Source: Lachnospiraceae bacterium (GTDB lineage Bacteria; Bacillota; Clostridia; Lachnospirales; Lachnospiraceae). Taken from it: DNA of 64,000 bases. The stretch lies in assembly GCA_017463255.1 (NCBI GenBank), contig JAFTPP010000032.1, forward strand, positions 434,001 through 498,000, given 5' to 3'. Each line of letters opens with the position of its first letter. The first letter of the stretch is position 1. The notes beneath the pieces were generated by a model. It saw only the letters and a list, made by a program, of their open reading frames with translations. It had not been told where the DNA came from and ran no database searches. Below, piece by piece: positions 26,848 to 36,476 of this stretch. The position numbers and the translations under genes are program-made.

Positions 26848-29028
26848 TTACTTCATCACCGTATAATCCCAATCAAGAACTACCGACTCTTTCAAACGGA
26901 TATCTTCCACATTGGCGCCAATCTGGATTTCATAGCTTCCCGCTTCTGCAAAGAAGCAATCTTTATTTACATCAAAATATGTAAATGCCTCTTCGTTAAG
27001 AGTAAGCTCCACTGTTTTGCTCTCTCCGGGATTTAATGCCACTTTGGCAAATGCACGAAGCTCTCTTACAGGGCGTTCTACTTTACTGTCCAATGCATGA
27101 ACATATAACTGCACCGTTTCTTTACCCGCCATTTTTCCCGTATTCTTAACTGTAATATACGCTTTTACATTTACTTCATCCTGTGAAGATGTATTTTCAA
27201 TGCGTAAATCGCTATACTCATAATCTGTATAAGAAATACCATAACCAAAAGGATATGCAACAGGGATTCCTTTCGTTGAGTAATAGCGGTATCCTACATA
27301 AATTCCTTCATGATAGGTTACGTTTGTATCACCCGGAAAATCTCCGTATACATTTGCCGGTGTATCTTCAATACAAAGAGGGAATGTTTCAGGAAGTTTA
27401 CCTGACGGATTCACTTTGCCGAATAATACTTCTGCTAAAGCGCGTCCTCCTTCCATCCCTGCATACCATGACTGAACAATGGCAGATGCTTTATCCTTAA
27501 AGGCGCGCATATCAACCGGGCTTCCTGATACCATTACCACTACCATATCCGGTCGCACTTCAAGAAGTCTTTGGATCAAAGAATCCTGTTCATACGGAAG
27601 CTTCATATCTTTTCTGTCTCGCCCTTCCGTATCCTGCTCATGATTCAAACCACCAACATAGATAACTAAGTCAGCCTGTTTTGCCGCTTCCACCGCTTCG
27701 TCATTGAGAAGCTTGTTCGCTGCTTCCTGCTCAGGCGTTAAGGATTCCATATAGTCTTCTCTGCTTGCCTGGCTTTCAAGACTGGTTGCCTGCCAGCTTT
27801 CTTCTTTTTCTTTATGGGAATCATCCCAGATATTTCCCGTGGTAAACGCATCATAACCCTTTTTAAAAGTCACATTTACATCACCACCTGCAAGCATGGT
27901 AATTCCAAGAAGAGGCGTTACTTCATAAAGTGCCTTAATTTCTGCACTACCGCCTCCCGGTGCCTGACATCTGTTGGCATTATCGCCCACAACCAGAATG
28001 TTCATTCCCTTTTTCACCGTTAAAGGTAATATGTGATTTTCATTTTTTAACAAAACAACAGATTCTCTGGCCGCTTCAAGCATTTTTACTTTATCTTCAA
28101 TATCATTATAGCTTCCCTGATAACGGTCGCCATCTAACATATGAAGCTCATTCATCAGATTAAGGATGCGAAGTACCTTCTCATCAACAACAGCTTCCGG
28201 TACAACTCCATCTAACACAAGCTTCTTAAGAGGATTTGCCATATAATACTCATCAAAGTTATCTGTAACGCTCATTTCCATATCAAGGCCGTTCATGGCA
28301 GCTTCCATGGTATCATGGGTTCCGCCCCAGTCAGAAACAACCACACCGTCAAATCCCCAGTCATCTCTTAAAATACCGTTTAACAGTTCGTTATTATGGC
28401 AGCAATGTGTGCCATTCCATTTGTTATATGCGCCCATAATGGCTTTTGCATTTCCTTTTTGAACTGCAGCTTTAAAACCCGGTAAGTATAATTCACGGAG
28501 AGCTCTTTCATCTACGTTAACATCAACAGCCAAACGGTTGGTTTCCTGATTATTTATTGCAAAATGTTTTACGCAGGAAGACACATCGTTTTCTTCGATT
28601 CCCTTTACCATAGGAACAACCATTTCTGATACCAGATAAGGATCTTCTCCCATATATTCAAAATTACGTCCGCATAATGGAGTTCTTTGCAGATTAATGC
28701 CCGGTGCAAGGATCATATCCTTACCTCTTCCGCGTGCCTCTTTTCCTAATATCTTACCGCTTTCATATGCTATATCCGGATTCCATGTTGCCGCAACCGC
28801 CGTATTACTCAATAGATAAGAGGTCTGATCTCCACTGGTTCCGATATCAAACCATTTTGTTTTTTCGTAATCCTTTCTTACGCCCATTGGGCCATCTGAA
28901 GTAGTAAAAGGAGGAATGTTTAAACGCTCTACTCCTTTGGTACGGAATAACTCATTTCCATGAATCATTCCTAATTTTTCATCTAAAGTTAACCGGGCTA
29001 ATAAGTCCTGCAATTGTTCTCTTTCCAT
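26848..29028 (-). CDS. Glycoside hydrolase family 3 beta-glucosidase
   Basis: This 726-residue enzyme has the GH3 N-domain with nucleophile Asp near residue 230 in VVSDWGGTHD. CVKHFAINNQE and RDLREL-like ERALRELYLPGF are family landmarks. A GH3 C-domain (VVVGDNANRCQAPGGGSAEI) and a C-terminal fibronectin III-like domain (VKNTGKMAGKETVQLYVH) follow. No signal peptide is present, so it probably acts on imported beta-glucosides or related oligosaccharides in the cytoplasm. ATG at 29028 has AGGAGG 7 nt upstream. It interrupts the usual sigG-ylmC-nrdR neighbourhood. Confidence 0.93.
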   Translation of the reverse strand: MEREQLQDLLARLTLDEKLGMIHGNELFRTKGVERLNIPPFTTSDGPMGVRKDYEKTKWFDIGTSGDQTSYLLSNTAVAATWNPDIAYESGKILGKEARGRGKDMILAPGINLQRTPLCGRNFEYMGEDPYLVSEMVVPMVKGIEENDVSSCVKHFAINNQETNRLAVDVNVDERALRELYLPGFKAAVQKGNAKAIMGAYNKWNGTHCCHNNELLNGILRDDWGFDGVVVSDWGGTHDTMEAAMNGLDMEMSVTDNFDEYYMANPLKKLVLDGVVPEAVVDEKVLRILNLMNELHMLDGDRYQGSYNDIEDKVKMLEAARESVVLLKNENHILPLTVKKGMNILVVGDNANRCQAPGGGSAEIKALYEVTPLLGITMLAGGDVNVTFKKGYDAFTTGNIWDDSHKEKEESWQATSLESQASREDYMESLTPEQEAANKLLNDEAVEAAKQADLVIYVGGLNHEQDTEGRDRKDMKLPYEQDSLIQRLLEVRPDMVVVMVSGSPVDMRAFKDKASAIVQSWYAGMEGGRALAEVLFGKVNPSGKLPETFPLCIEDTPANVYGDFPGDTNVTYHEGIYVGYRYYSTKGIPVAYPFGYGISYTDYEYSDLRIENTSSQDEVNVKAYITVKNTGKMAGKETVQLYVHALDSKVERPVRELRAFAKVALNPGESKTVELTLNEEAFTYFDVNKDCFFAEAGSYEIQIGANVEDIRLKESVVLDWDYTVMK

Positions 29029-29138
29029 TGTATGCCTCCTACCAAGGTATTTTATCCTAGCATACCGAAGAAAGATAGGACTGTCAACGAACAACTTTTA
29101 GCATCTTTTACCCCAAAAATCTTAGATATTTGCTATTA

Positions 29139-29918
29139 TCAGCCAACCAAATAATTCTTCATGACTTTAAGGGCGTTTTTTTCAAGTCTGGAAACCTGTG
29201 CCTGGGAAATCCCTATCATTCCCGCTACTTCCATTTGTGTTTTACCTTCGAAGAAACGTAGTGAAATAATTTCACTTTCACGTTCATTTAATTTTTTCAT
29301 AGCTTCCGATAAGCAAATGTTTTCCACCCAATATTCTTCTTTATTTTTCTTATCACTAATCTGATCCATAACATACAGCGTATCACCGCCTTCCGTATAG
29401 ACCGGTTCATATAAACTCATAGGATTCTGAATGGCATCCAGCGCATAAATAATATCTTCCTTAGGAATACTGATTTCCTCTGCAATCTCTGTAATCGTAG
29501 GCTCTTTTTGATTCTTTTTCATCAGATTTTCTTTGGCATAGATTGCCTTGTATGCAGTATCCTTTAAGGAGCGGCTTACCCTGATAGAATTGTTATCCCT
29601 TAAAAAGCGTCGTATTTCTCCTATAATCATGGGAACTGCATAGGTGGAGAATTTTACCATAAACGACCGGTCAAAATGGTCGATTGCCTTAATTAATCCC
29701 ACTACTCCGATTTGAAATAAATCATCCACATTCTCATTTGTATTTTGGAATCTTTTGATAACACTTAACACAAGACGAAGGTTTCCCTCAATGAACTGTT
29801 CTCTCGCCTCTACATCACCTTCACCGATTCTTTCAAATAACGCATCCTTTTGCGCACTTGTAAGAAGCGGAAGTTTCGCAGTATTCACACCGCAAATGAT
29901 AACTTTTCCCTGTGCCAT
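29139..29918 (-). CDS. sigG: Forespore sigma factor SigG
   Basis: This 259-residue SigB/F/G-type sigma factor opens KVIICGVNTAKLPLLT, the SigG-specific N-terminus. Region 2 is NLRLVLSVIKRFQ...DDLFQIGVVGLIKAIDHFD, with KFSTYAVPMIIGEIRRFLRD. Region 4 is SLRFFEGKTQMEVAGMIGISQAQVSRLEK. It directs late forespore genes. It lies near sigE, as in most spore formers. Confidence 0.96.
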   Translation of the reverse strand: MAQGKVIICGVNTAKLPLLTSAQKDALFERIGEGDVEAREQFIEGNLRLVLSVIKRFQNTNENVDDLFQIGVVGLIKAIDHFDRSFMVKFSTYAVPMIIGEIRRFLRDNNSIRVSRSLKDTAYKAIYAKENLMKKNQKEPTITEIAEEISIPKEDIIYALDAIQNPMSLYEPVYTEGGDTLYVMDQISDKKNKEEYWVENICLSEAMKKLNERESEIISLRFFEGKTQMEVAGMIGISQAQVSRLEKNALKVMKNYLVG

Positions 29919-30074
29919 TCCTCTTACCTCAACATTCGTTTTCTTGTAAAAAAAGGATGTGCAAACGGGTTATGTTTTATACTTATTTTTCATTGTATAA
30001 AAAAAAATAATTCAGGCAACACTAAGCACTGTCTACAAAAATTGATGTCAGACGAAAACACGGAGGTATTCACT

Positions 30075-30278
30075 ATGAAATTCATTAACTGCATCGCATT
30101 AACTGTGGTGATTATCGGTGCGATTAACTGGGGACTTATCGGCTTCTTTGACTGGAATCTGGTAGACGCCATCTTTGGTGCAGGAAGCCTTTTATCCCGT
30201 ATCATCTATGGCCTCGTTGGTATCTGTGGTATTTATTCTCTAATGTTTTATCCAAGAGTTTGTTCCGACGAAGCATAA
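30075..30278 (+). CDS. DUF378 small membrane protein
   Basis: This 67-residue protein opens FINCIALTVVIIGAINWGLIGFF, then has WNLVDAIFG and YGLVGICGIYSL, the two-helix DUF378 (YuzA-like) pattern. Function is unknown. CGGAGG lies 8 nt before the ATG. It is the only plus-strand gene in the sporulation and division block, inserted between sigG and sigE. Confidence 0.92.
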   Translation: MKFINCIALTVVIIGAINWGLIGFFDWNLVDAIFGAGSLLSRIIYGLVGICGIYSLMFYPRVCSDEA

Positions 30279-30282
30279 TGCA

Positions 30283-30317
30283 AAGGACCGGTGAAACACT
30301 TATGTTTTCCGGTCCTT
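30283..30317. terminator. Hairpin between convergent DUF378 and sigE genes
   Basis: Perfect 9-bp arms (AAGGACCGG and CCGGTCCTT) lie between the two convergent stop codons. T-runs are short on both sides, so efficiency is uncertain. Confidence 0.6.
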
Positions 30318-30326
30318 GTATACTTA

Positions 30327-31016
30327 TTAACTTTCTTTCACCATTTCCCTCTTTAAACGTTTCATTATTTTCTTCTCAAGCCTTGAGATATATGACTGGG
30401 ATATTCCAAGCAGATTGGCTACCTCTTTTTGGGTCATTTCGTCCTCATTGTCCGTTCCAAGGCCAAAGCGTAATCTTACAATTAACCGTTCTCTGTCTGA
30501 GAGTTTTAATATGGCGCGATTTAATAATTTTCTCTCCACCTGGGATTCTATCCCTTTTGAAATCACATCTTCTTCCGTACCCAATATATCCGAAAGCAGC
30601 AACTCATTTCCATCCCAATCCACATTTAACGGCTCATCAATGGAAACCTCTAACTTTGTTTTATTATTCCTTCGTAAATACATAAGAATTTCATTTTCAA
30701 TGCATCTTGATGCATAAGTGGCAAGCTTTATATTTTTATCAGCCCGGAACGTATTAATGGACTTAATGAGCCCTATGGTTCCAATGGAAATCAAATCTTC
30801 TACCCCAACTCCCGTATTATCAAATTTTTTGGCAATATACACTACAAGACGCAAATTATGTTCTATTAGTGTGGACTTGGCATATTCATCTCCTTCTGTC
30901 CCTAATGATTGTATCATTCTGTTTTCTTCTTCCGTATTAAGGGGTGGCGGCAGCACTTCCGCACCACCTATGTAAAACAATTCATTTATATTATTTTCAA
31001 GCAGATATAGTATCAT
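30327..31016 (-). CDS. sigE: Mother-cell sigma factor SigE
   Basis: This 229-residue early mother-cell sigma factor has [17 protein letters not shown] (mature start region) and [47 protein letters not shown] and a region 4 ending [21 protein letters not shown] follow. The segment before YIGG, where SpoIIGA should cut, is only about 14 residues and has no Lys or Arg; in Bacillus it is about twice as long and basic. GGAG precedes the ATG 18 bp after spoIIGA. Confidence 0.95.
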   Translation of the reverse strand: MILYLLENNINELFYIGGAEVLPPPLNTEEENRMIQSLGTEGDEYAKSTLIEHNLRLVVYIAKKFDNTGVGVEDLISIGTIGLIKSINTFRADKNIKLATYASRCIENEILMYLRRNNKTKLEVSIDEPLNVDWDGNELLLSDILGTEEDVISKGIESQVERKLLNRAILKLSDRERLIVRLRFGLGTDNEDEMTQKEVANLLGISQSYISRLEKKIMKRLKREMVKES

Positions 31017-31034
31017 GTTATCTTCTCCAATCAG

Positions 31035-31847
31035 CTAATTCTTATACCGGGCTACTTCTTCAGCCAGTATCATATGGTATTTGCCTTCTTTTTGTATTTT
31101 TCCTTCGTACAAAGCAATAATCGGATTTTTAATATGTACGTCACCATACTCCTTTCGTATTTTCATTTCATCAATACAGTAGCCTTTCAGATACCCATGC
31201 TCAGTTCCGATAGCATGATAGGGAATATATAAAAACCCCCTGTCCAACGTCTCTTTTAACAACTCTCTTGCCATTTCAGCTTCCACAACCGTAACACCCT
31301 TCCCACTGATTGGTTCTTTTAAACGGTTTCCTGTATCCCATAAAGCCGTAGTACTGATACTTTGCCCTTTGTTTACAAGCTCAACGAAATAAACATGATT
31401 TTTCTTTTTTTTGCTAATATTTCGTATTATTCGTAGTAAAAACAGGCAAAAAAAAGAGCCTATTCCAAGAACCCCAAGCATTGAATAACCATATGCATGA
31501 ATGATTGGAATCTGCACGGATAAAGCCGATAATAATCCTCCCGTCATCATGATTCCTAAAAACAAAATCCCCGACGCTTTTAACAACGCTATGTATGAGC
31601 TTATCCTAAAACTTATTTTTACCATAAGAATTCCGGTAATTCCGTAAGTGATTATTAACCATAAATAATATGGCAAAGATATCATAAACAGACTAACACA
31701 TGCAAAACATGCTCCCACCATTGCTCCGAGAAGAATTCTAAACTGTGTGGCAGAACATTTTAAAACTCCATTCACAAGAACCAGTAACAGCAAATCCATG
31801 CAAAAATTAGAAAACCAAAAGCTGTCTATGTATATCTCATAATAAAT
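31035..31847 (-). CDS. spoIIGA: Sigma-E processing peptidase SpoIIGA, probable ATT start
   Basis: This membrane aspartic protease activates pro-SigE. About five membrane segments are followed by the protease domain with WDTGNRL. The first ATG is at 31797-31799, but homology clearly continues upstream. The same frame, open back to a TGA at 31851-31853, reads YYEIYIDSFWFSNFCM before it, the family's conserved opening. The codon where family members have Met is ATT (31845-31847), with AAGGG about 10 nt upstream. I therefore propose AUU initiation (270 residues). A sequence error turning ATG into ATT is the alternative. Confidence 0.85.
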   Translation of the reverse strand: MYYEIYIDSFWFSNFCMDLLLLVLVNGVLKCSATQFRILLGAMVGACFACVSLFMISLPYYLWLIITYGITGILMVKISFRISSYIALLKASGILFLGIMMTGGLLSALSVQIPIIHAYGYSMLGVLGIGSFFCLFLLRIIRNISKKKKNHVYFVELVNKGQSISTTALWDTGNRLKEPISGKGVTVVEAEMARELLKETLDRGFLYIPYHAIGTEHGYLKGYCIDEMKIRKEYGDVHIKNPIIALYEGKIQKEGKYHMILAEEVARYKN

Positions 31848-31885
31848 AAGTCATCATCCCTTACCTACTGTATTATTATAAATCC

Positions 31886-31951
31886 ATTATAGCTTTCCCT
31901 TTATAAAAATTTTGTCTAAAACAAGCACTATAACAAAAAAATAATTCGACA
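31886..31951 (-). promoter_or_regulatory. Spo0A-type spoIIG promoter
   Basis: TATAAT (31886-31891) lies 22 nt from TTAGAC (31914-31919), the unusual spacing known for the Bacillus spoIIG promoter. TTGTCTAA overlaps the -35 in inverted orientation (31912-31919), one base from a Spo0A box. A perfect core TGTCGAA lies at 31945-31951. Activation by Spo0A-phosphate is inferred. Confidence 0.65.
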
Positions 31952-31973
31952 CACCTTGGCTTAAGTAAAAAAA

Positions 31974-31996
31974 AGCGCCTGCAAAATGCAGACGCT
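31974..31996 (-). terminator. Terminator of ftsZ and the dcw operon
   Basis: A 10-bp stem with one G-U pair (31974-31983 with 31987-31996) is followed on the minus strand by TTTTTTTTA, 12 bp after the ftsZ stop. Confidence 0.8.
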
Positions 31997-32007
31997 AAAA
32001 AAACAAT

Positions 32008-33177
32008 TTATTTATTTTTCAAAAAGCTTGGAATATTTAATGTTTTCTCAACAACATTGCTCTTAATATCCACAGGTTTCTGAATACTGTTAAGCTGTGG
32101 TGGACGTGTTGCTTGTACCGGCTGTGCGCTGGCCATCGGAGCCTTGGTCATAGGACGGTTTGTTACAGTTGAATACATACCTGCCTTCGGATAGATATTG
32201 TTAATCTTATTAGCCGCCATAGACTGTACTTCATCAAGACCTGTTGCAATAACAGTAATAGTACATGTATCAGCCTGTGACTGATCATACATAGCACCAA
32301 AGATAATGTTAACATCATCTCCTGCAAGATCCTGAACATAGCTTGCTGCTTCTGAAGCATCAGCTAATGTAATATCTCCGGATACGTTAATAATAACATG
32401 GCTTGCACCACTGATGGTTGTCTCAAGCAATGGACTTTCTACAGCCATCTTAACTGCATCGAGAGCCTTGTCATCACCTTTTCCGGTACCGATACCGATA
32501 TGTGCAATACCCTTGTCCTTCATAACGGTCTGAACATCCGCAAAGTCAAGGTTAATGACTGCCGGAACGTTAATCAGGTCTGTAATACCCTGTACAGCCT
32601 GCTGTAAAACCTCATCTGCCTTTTTAAGAGCTTCCGGCATTGTGGTTCTGCGATCAACGATTTCCAACAATTTATCGTTAGGAATAACGATTAATGTATC
32701 AACGCTTTCTTTTAACTTTTCAATTCCTGCGAGCGCATTTGCCATACGAGCTTTTGCTTCAAAACGGAAAGGTTTGGTTACAACACCAACAGTAAGGATT
32801 CCCATCTCCTTTGCCATTTTGGCAATTACCGGTGCAGCACCTGTTCCGGTTCCGCCACCCATACCACAGGTTACGAACGCCATATCGGCTCCCCGTAAAG
32901 CAGTAGCAATATCTTCTGAGCTCTCCTCAGCAGCCTTCTCACCGATTTCCGGTTTCGCTCCCGCTCCAAGTCCCTTGGTAAGCTTCTCGCCAATCTGAAG
33001 TATTCTCGGAGCCTTACATAACTGTAAAGCCTGACTATCGGTATTCACTCCGATAAAGTCTACTCCTTCAATACTCTCATCAATCATTCTATTAACAGCA
33101 TTATTACCTGCACCACCTACACCAACTACTATGATCTTAGCTGCAGATTCTGCATCGTTCGTCTTAATCTCTAGCAA
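32008..33177 (-). CDS. ftsZ: Cell division GTPase FtsZ
   Basis: This 389-residue tubulin homologue forms the division ring. Nucleotide-binding segments are [18 protein letters not shown], then [10 protein letters not shown] and the tubulin signature [13 protein letters not shown]. The linker and C-terminal peptide end [10 protein letters not shown], where FtsA/SepF-type partners dock. TTG at 33177 is chosen: AAGGAGG sits 7 nt before it, whereas the ATG eight codons earlier lies on top of that site. It is the last gene of the dcw operon. Confidence 0.96.
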   Translation of the reverse strand: MLEIKTNDAESAAKIIVVGVGGAGNNAVNRMIDESIEGVDFIGVNTDSQALQLCKAPRILQIGEKLTKGLGAGAKPEIGEKAAEESSEDIATALRGADMAFVTCGMGGGTGTGAAPVIAKMAKEMGILTVGVVTKPFRFEAKARMANALAGIEKLKESVDTLIVIPNDKLLEIVDRRTTMPEALKKADEVLQQAVQGITDLINVPAVINLDFADVQTVMKDKGIAHIGIGTGKGDDKALDAVKMAVESPLLETTISGASHVIINVSGDITLADASEAASYVQDLAGDDVNIIFGAMYDQSQADTCTITVIATGLDEVQSMAANKINNIYPKAGMYSTVTNRPMTKAPMASAQPVQATRPPQLNSIQKPVDIKSNVVEKTLNIPSFLKNK

Positions 33178-33264
33178 GGTTCTTCCTCCTTCACTTCCCA
33201 TTACTCCATATTGAATATCATATAATTTTTTGTAAGATTTATCAACTATTTTTTTATTTTCGAC

Positions 33265-34023
33265 TTAATCTTTTTTAAAATCAATGTCATCCATGATATT
33301 TGTATAATTTTCTACTTTTAATTCGCCGCTCATTCCCTCAAGACTTGGTAAAATATATTGAATATTCATTAATTTTTCATCCAAATACTCTGCCTGACCC
33401 AAACTTGCCCGAACTTGTCCGAAATAAGCGGTAATATTATAATCCGGGTCAAAATGGATTCTATTCGCATTAAGATTATATTTATCCATTAATTTTGTCA
33501 GGTTAAATATTGTAGAAAACACCTCTTCTTTTGAAACAGACAATTGCTTATACATAACAATCTGTTTGTATTCAAGGCCGGTAATCAATGGTACTTTTTC
33601 TGAAAGCTCTTTGGTACTTTCTACTACTACACCGTCTTTATCAAAATAAATATATCTTCCAAGATGCTCCACACAACCGGAAAGCATCTTTTCATACACC
33701 TGAATTGTGATTTCATGATGAGAAACAATTTCAATCTCTACTGTGTCTACAAAAGGAATATCCCATTCCTTTCCCTTTTTAATTGCATGGGACAGATAAA
33801 GAGAATTATCACCAAAAGCACCGGTTAGAACATATCCCTTGATTTCTTCATCCGTATGATATGTATTGCCCTCTATCTTTACCGCAGTAATCCGGTACTC
33901 GCTTCGGATGTAAAAATACACACACACAAGAATAAGCAATACTACCATAATTCCAATCACTATATATAATTTATGACTTCTTCGTTTTCTATGGCGTACC
34001 CTGCCTCCGGCAATTACTCTCAA
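33265..34023 (-). CDS. ftsQ: Cell division protein FtsQ/DivIB
   Basis: This 252-residue protein has a basic cytoplasmic start (RVRHRKRRSHK), one membrane segment (about 18-41) and a POTRA-like domain (ITAVKIEGNTYHTDEEI). The beta domain with YIYFDKDGVVVE and PLITGL follows. It organises the septal synthase complex with FtsL. It begins at TTG overlapping the murA TGA (TTGA), so translation is coupled. Confidence 0.9.
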   Translation of the reverse strand: MRVIAGGRVRHRKRRSHKLYIVIGIMVVLLILVCVYFYIRSEYRITAVKIEGNTYHTDEEIKGYVLTGAFGDNSLYLSHAIKKGKEWDIPFVDTVEIEIVSHHEITIQVYEKMLSGCVEHLGRYIYFDKDGVVVESTKELSEKVPLITGLEYKQIVMYKQLSVSKEEVFSTIFNLTKLMDKYNLNANRIHFDPDYNITAYFGQVRASLGQAEYLDEKLMNIQYILPSLEGMSGELKVENYTNIMDDIDFKKD

Positions 34024-35294
34024 AACGTCTCTCCGTTCGTTATTTTTTCAATATCGGCACCTAAAAATCTTAAGTCCCGTACGATATCTTCATATCCTCT
34101 TTCTATGTACGAAATACCACTTACCTGCGACTCACCTCGCGCACTTAACCCGGCAATAATCAATGCCGCACCGCCTCTTAACTCTTTTGCCAAAACTGAA
34201 GCACCGGTTAATCTGCTCTTTCCAAATACTGTCGCCTTCGTGCCATTCACCGAAATTTTTGCCCCCATTTTATTCAATTCATCTACCACACCAAAACGGT
34301 TTTCAAAAATCTTCTCACATACCACACTGTTTCCATCAGCCATACATAGCACCGGAAGCAGCGGGGATTGCAAATCTGTGGGAAATCCGGGATAAATACC
34401 GGTTTCAACATATCCTATCCTGTTACAAACCTTTGGCGCCACTATGGTCAGACTATCTTCACGTATATCAAGTATTGCCCCCAAACGAAGCAGTAACTTC
34501 ATGACACATTCTAATTCGTTCACCGGAACATGGCACAATTCTATTACACCGCCTGTTGACATGGCTGCAAAAGCATACGTTCCTGCTACAATTCTGTCTG
34601 CAGGCACCTCAAACACCACATCTTTAAGTCTGTGAACACCATGAATCATAAGCTCACTTGTTCCGATTCCTTCAATCAGGGCTCCCGCCTTTTTTAAAAA
34701 AAGACAAAGCGACCTTATCTCAGGTTCAATAGCTGCATTTCTCACACATACTGTCTGATTTCCCAAAACAGATGCCAAAATAATATTTTCCGTAACCCCC
34801 ACACTGGAATATGGAAGCTGCAACGTTACATTGCTTTCTCTTTTTTCACTGTAAAAATAGTATTCACCGCTTTTTTCATCCACCCTGTATCCAAGGTTTT
34901 TCATTTGAAAAATATGCTGGTCTATGGGACGCTTGCCGATAACACATCCTCCCGGTTTTGCTACCATAGCCTCTCCCATGCGTCCCAGGATCGCTCCTAA
35001 ATACAATATGGATGCCCGTATTTTTCCGGCATATTCACGTTCTACTTTTACGGAATGAATATCCTTTCCGTCTAAAACAATATCACGGTTTGCTTTTCTT
35101 ACTACTCTTCCGCCCAATGCTTCAAAGAGCTTTATCATATCATCAATGTCCGAAATCTGAGGACATCCCTTCAAACAAACGGTACCATTGACAAGAACAG
35201 CTGCGGCAATCATAGGCAAAACCGCATTCTTAGAACCCTGTATTTCTACCTGCCCCATTAAAGGCTTTCCACCATAAATTATAATAGATTCCAT
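34020..35294 (-). CDS. murA: UDP-GlcNAc 1-carboxyvinyltransferase
   Basis: This 424-residue enzyme makes the first committed step of peptidoglycan synthesis (enolpyruvyl transfer to UDP-GlcNAc). It shows QGSKNAVLPMIAA, the catalytic Cys in KPGGCVIGKRPID and FPTDLQSPLLPVL; ELRGGAALIIAGL stands where many MurA have DLRAGAALV. Its place between ftsW and ftsQ fills the position where murG often sits. Confidence 0.94.
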   Translation of the reverse strand: MESIIIYGGKPLMGQVEIQGSKNAVLPMIAAAVLVNGTVCLKGCPQISDIDDMIKLFEALGGRVVRKANRDIVLDGKDIHSVKVEREYAGKIRASILYLGAILGRMGEAMVAKPGGCVIGKRPIDQHIFQMKNLGYRVDEKSGEYYFYSEKRESNVTLQLPYSSVGVTENIILASVLGNQTVCVRNAAIEPEIRSLCLFLKKAGALIEGIGTSELMIHGVHRLKDVVFEVPADRIVAGTYAFAAMSTGGVIELCHVPVNELECVMKLLLRLGAILDIREDSLTIVAPKVCNRIGYVETGIYPGFPTDLQSPLLPVLCMADGNSVVCEKIFENRFGVVDELNKMGAKISVNGTKATVFGKSRLTGASVLAKELRGGAALIIAGLSARGESQVSGISYIERGYEDIVRDLRFLGADIEKITNGETF

Positions 35295-35336
35295 TCTTCA
35301 CCTTTTTAGAAAAAACCTATTTTAATATATGTACGT

Positions 35337-36476
35337 CTATTCGTTTGGTTCCTCGAAGCTGATTCCGCGTCCCACACTTAGCACAAGTCCGATTTCTGCA
35401 AGAAGGAACAACATGGATGTTCCGCCATAACTGATAAACGGTAATGTAATACCGGTGTTTGGAATAGTATTGGTTACTACCGCCACATTTAAAATGACCT
35501 GAATCGCAAAATGAGCCATAACTCCCGTTACCAGTAAGGCTCCGAACAAGTCCTGGGCATTATTGGCAATTACCATACAACGCCAGATTAAAATAATAAA
35601 TAATACTAATACTGCAATGGCACCCGCAAGCCCAAGTTCTTCACAAATAATAGAAAAAATCATATCGTTTTGGGCTTCCGGAATAAATCCTAATTTCTGT
35701 AAACTCTGTCCGATTCCTTTTCCAAAAAGTCCACCGGAGCCAATGGCATATAATGCCTGCAAGGTCTGAAACCCTGTACCGCTTGCATATGCTTCCGGAT
35801 CAAGCCAGGCTTTAATACGTTCACCTCTAAATCCCAAGATATCGCTATGGGCAAGATAAATACCTACCGCTGCTACAATTACAACAAGCGTTAACAGAAT
35901 CACAAATTTTTTATAATCAGGGCTGGCCACAAACCACATAACAATGGCAATTCCTGCAATAATAATGGCAGAACTTAAATTTTGGGTAAGGGCATACACC
36001 ATTCCTGCAATAATAATGGGTAGAATAAGCACTGTCACAATACCCTTAAACTTTTGTATTCCTTTTTTCCCGATTCTGCTTAAGATACTTGCCATAAACA
36101 AAATTACGGCAATCTTTGCAACTTCTGCCGGCTGAATGGATAAACTTCCAATATAAATCCATCTGCTGGCACCGTTTACTGTTCTTCCGAGTGGGGATTT
36201 TACCAATACAATCAATATAGCAGAAATAATGATTCCCCAGATTGCAAATTTTTCCCAAAACCGATAATCGATTCTGGCAAGCAGCACCATAACCACAATT
36301 CCAAGCACTGTTGCAAACAGCTGTTTTTTCAGATAATAGGCTGCATCCTTATACTCTAAGTTTGCTTCATAAGAGCTTGTAGAATATATCATTACCAACC
36401 CGAAGATAATCAAAACCAGCACTACAAACAGTAAACTATAATCAAAAAATAAAACTTTCTTTTTTCTATTCTTCAA
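35337..36476 (-). CDS. ftsW: SEDS glycosyltransferase FtsW
   Basis: This 379-residue polytopic protein has about ten membrane segments. SEDS landmarks are FDYSLLFVVLVLIIFGLVMIYS near the N-terminus, NGASRWIYIGSLSIQPAE, and IPEAQNDMIFSIICEELG. PFISYGGTSMLFLL is near the C-terminus. It polymerises lipid II at the septum together with the neighbouring PBPs. TTG at 36476 overlaps murD by 11 bp; longer ATG starts lie deep inside murD and lack a ribosome binding site. Confidence 0.93.
   Translation of the reverse strand: MKNRKKKVLFFDYSLLFVVLVLIIFGLVMIYSTSSYEANLEYKDAAYYLKKQLFATVLGIVVMVLLARIDYRFWEKFAIWGIIISAILIVLVKSPLGRTVNGASRWIYIGSLSIQPAEVAKIAVILFMASILSRIGKKGIQKFKGIVTVLILPIIIAGMVYALTQNLSSAIIIAGIAIVMWFVASPDYKKFVILLTLVVIVAAVGIYLAHSDILGFRGERIKAWLDPEAYASGTGFQTLQALYAIGSGGLFGKGIGQSLQKLGFIPEAQNDMIFSIICEELGLAGAIAVLVLFIILIWRCMVIANNAQDLFGALLVTGVMAHFAIQVILNVAVVTNTIPNTGITLPFISYGGTSMLFLLAEIGLVLSVGRGISFEEPNE

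Noticed and set aside
29850..30074. Longer N-terminus for the DUF378 gene
   Set aside because: The CGGAGG site and family length place the start at 30075; the extension overlaps the sigG start antisense.
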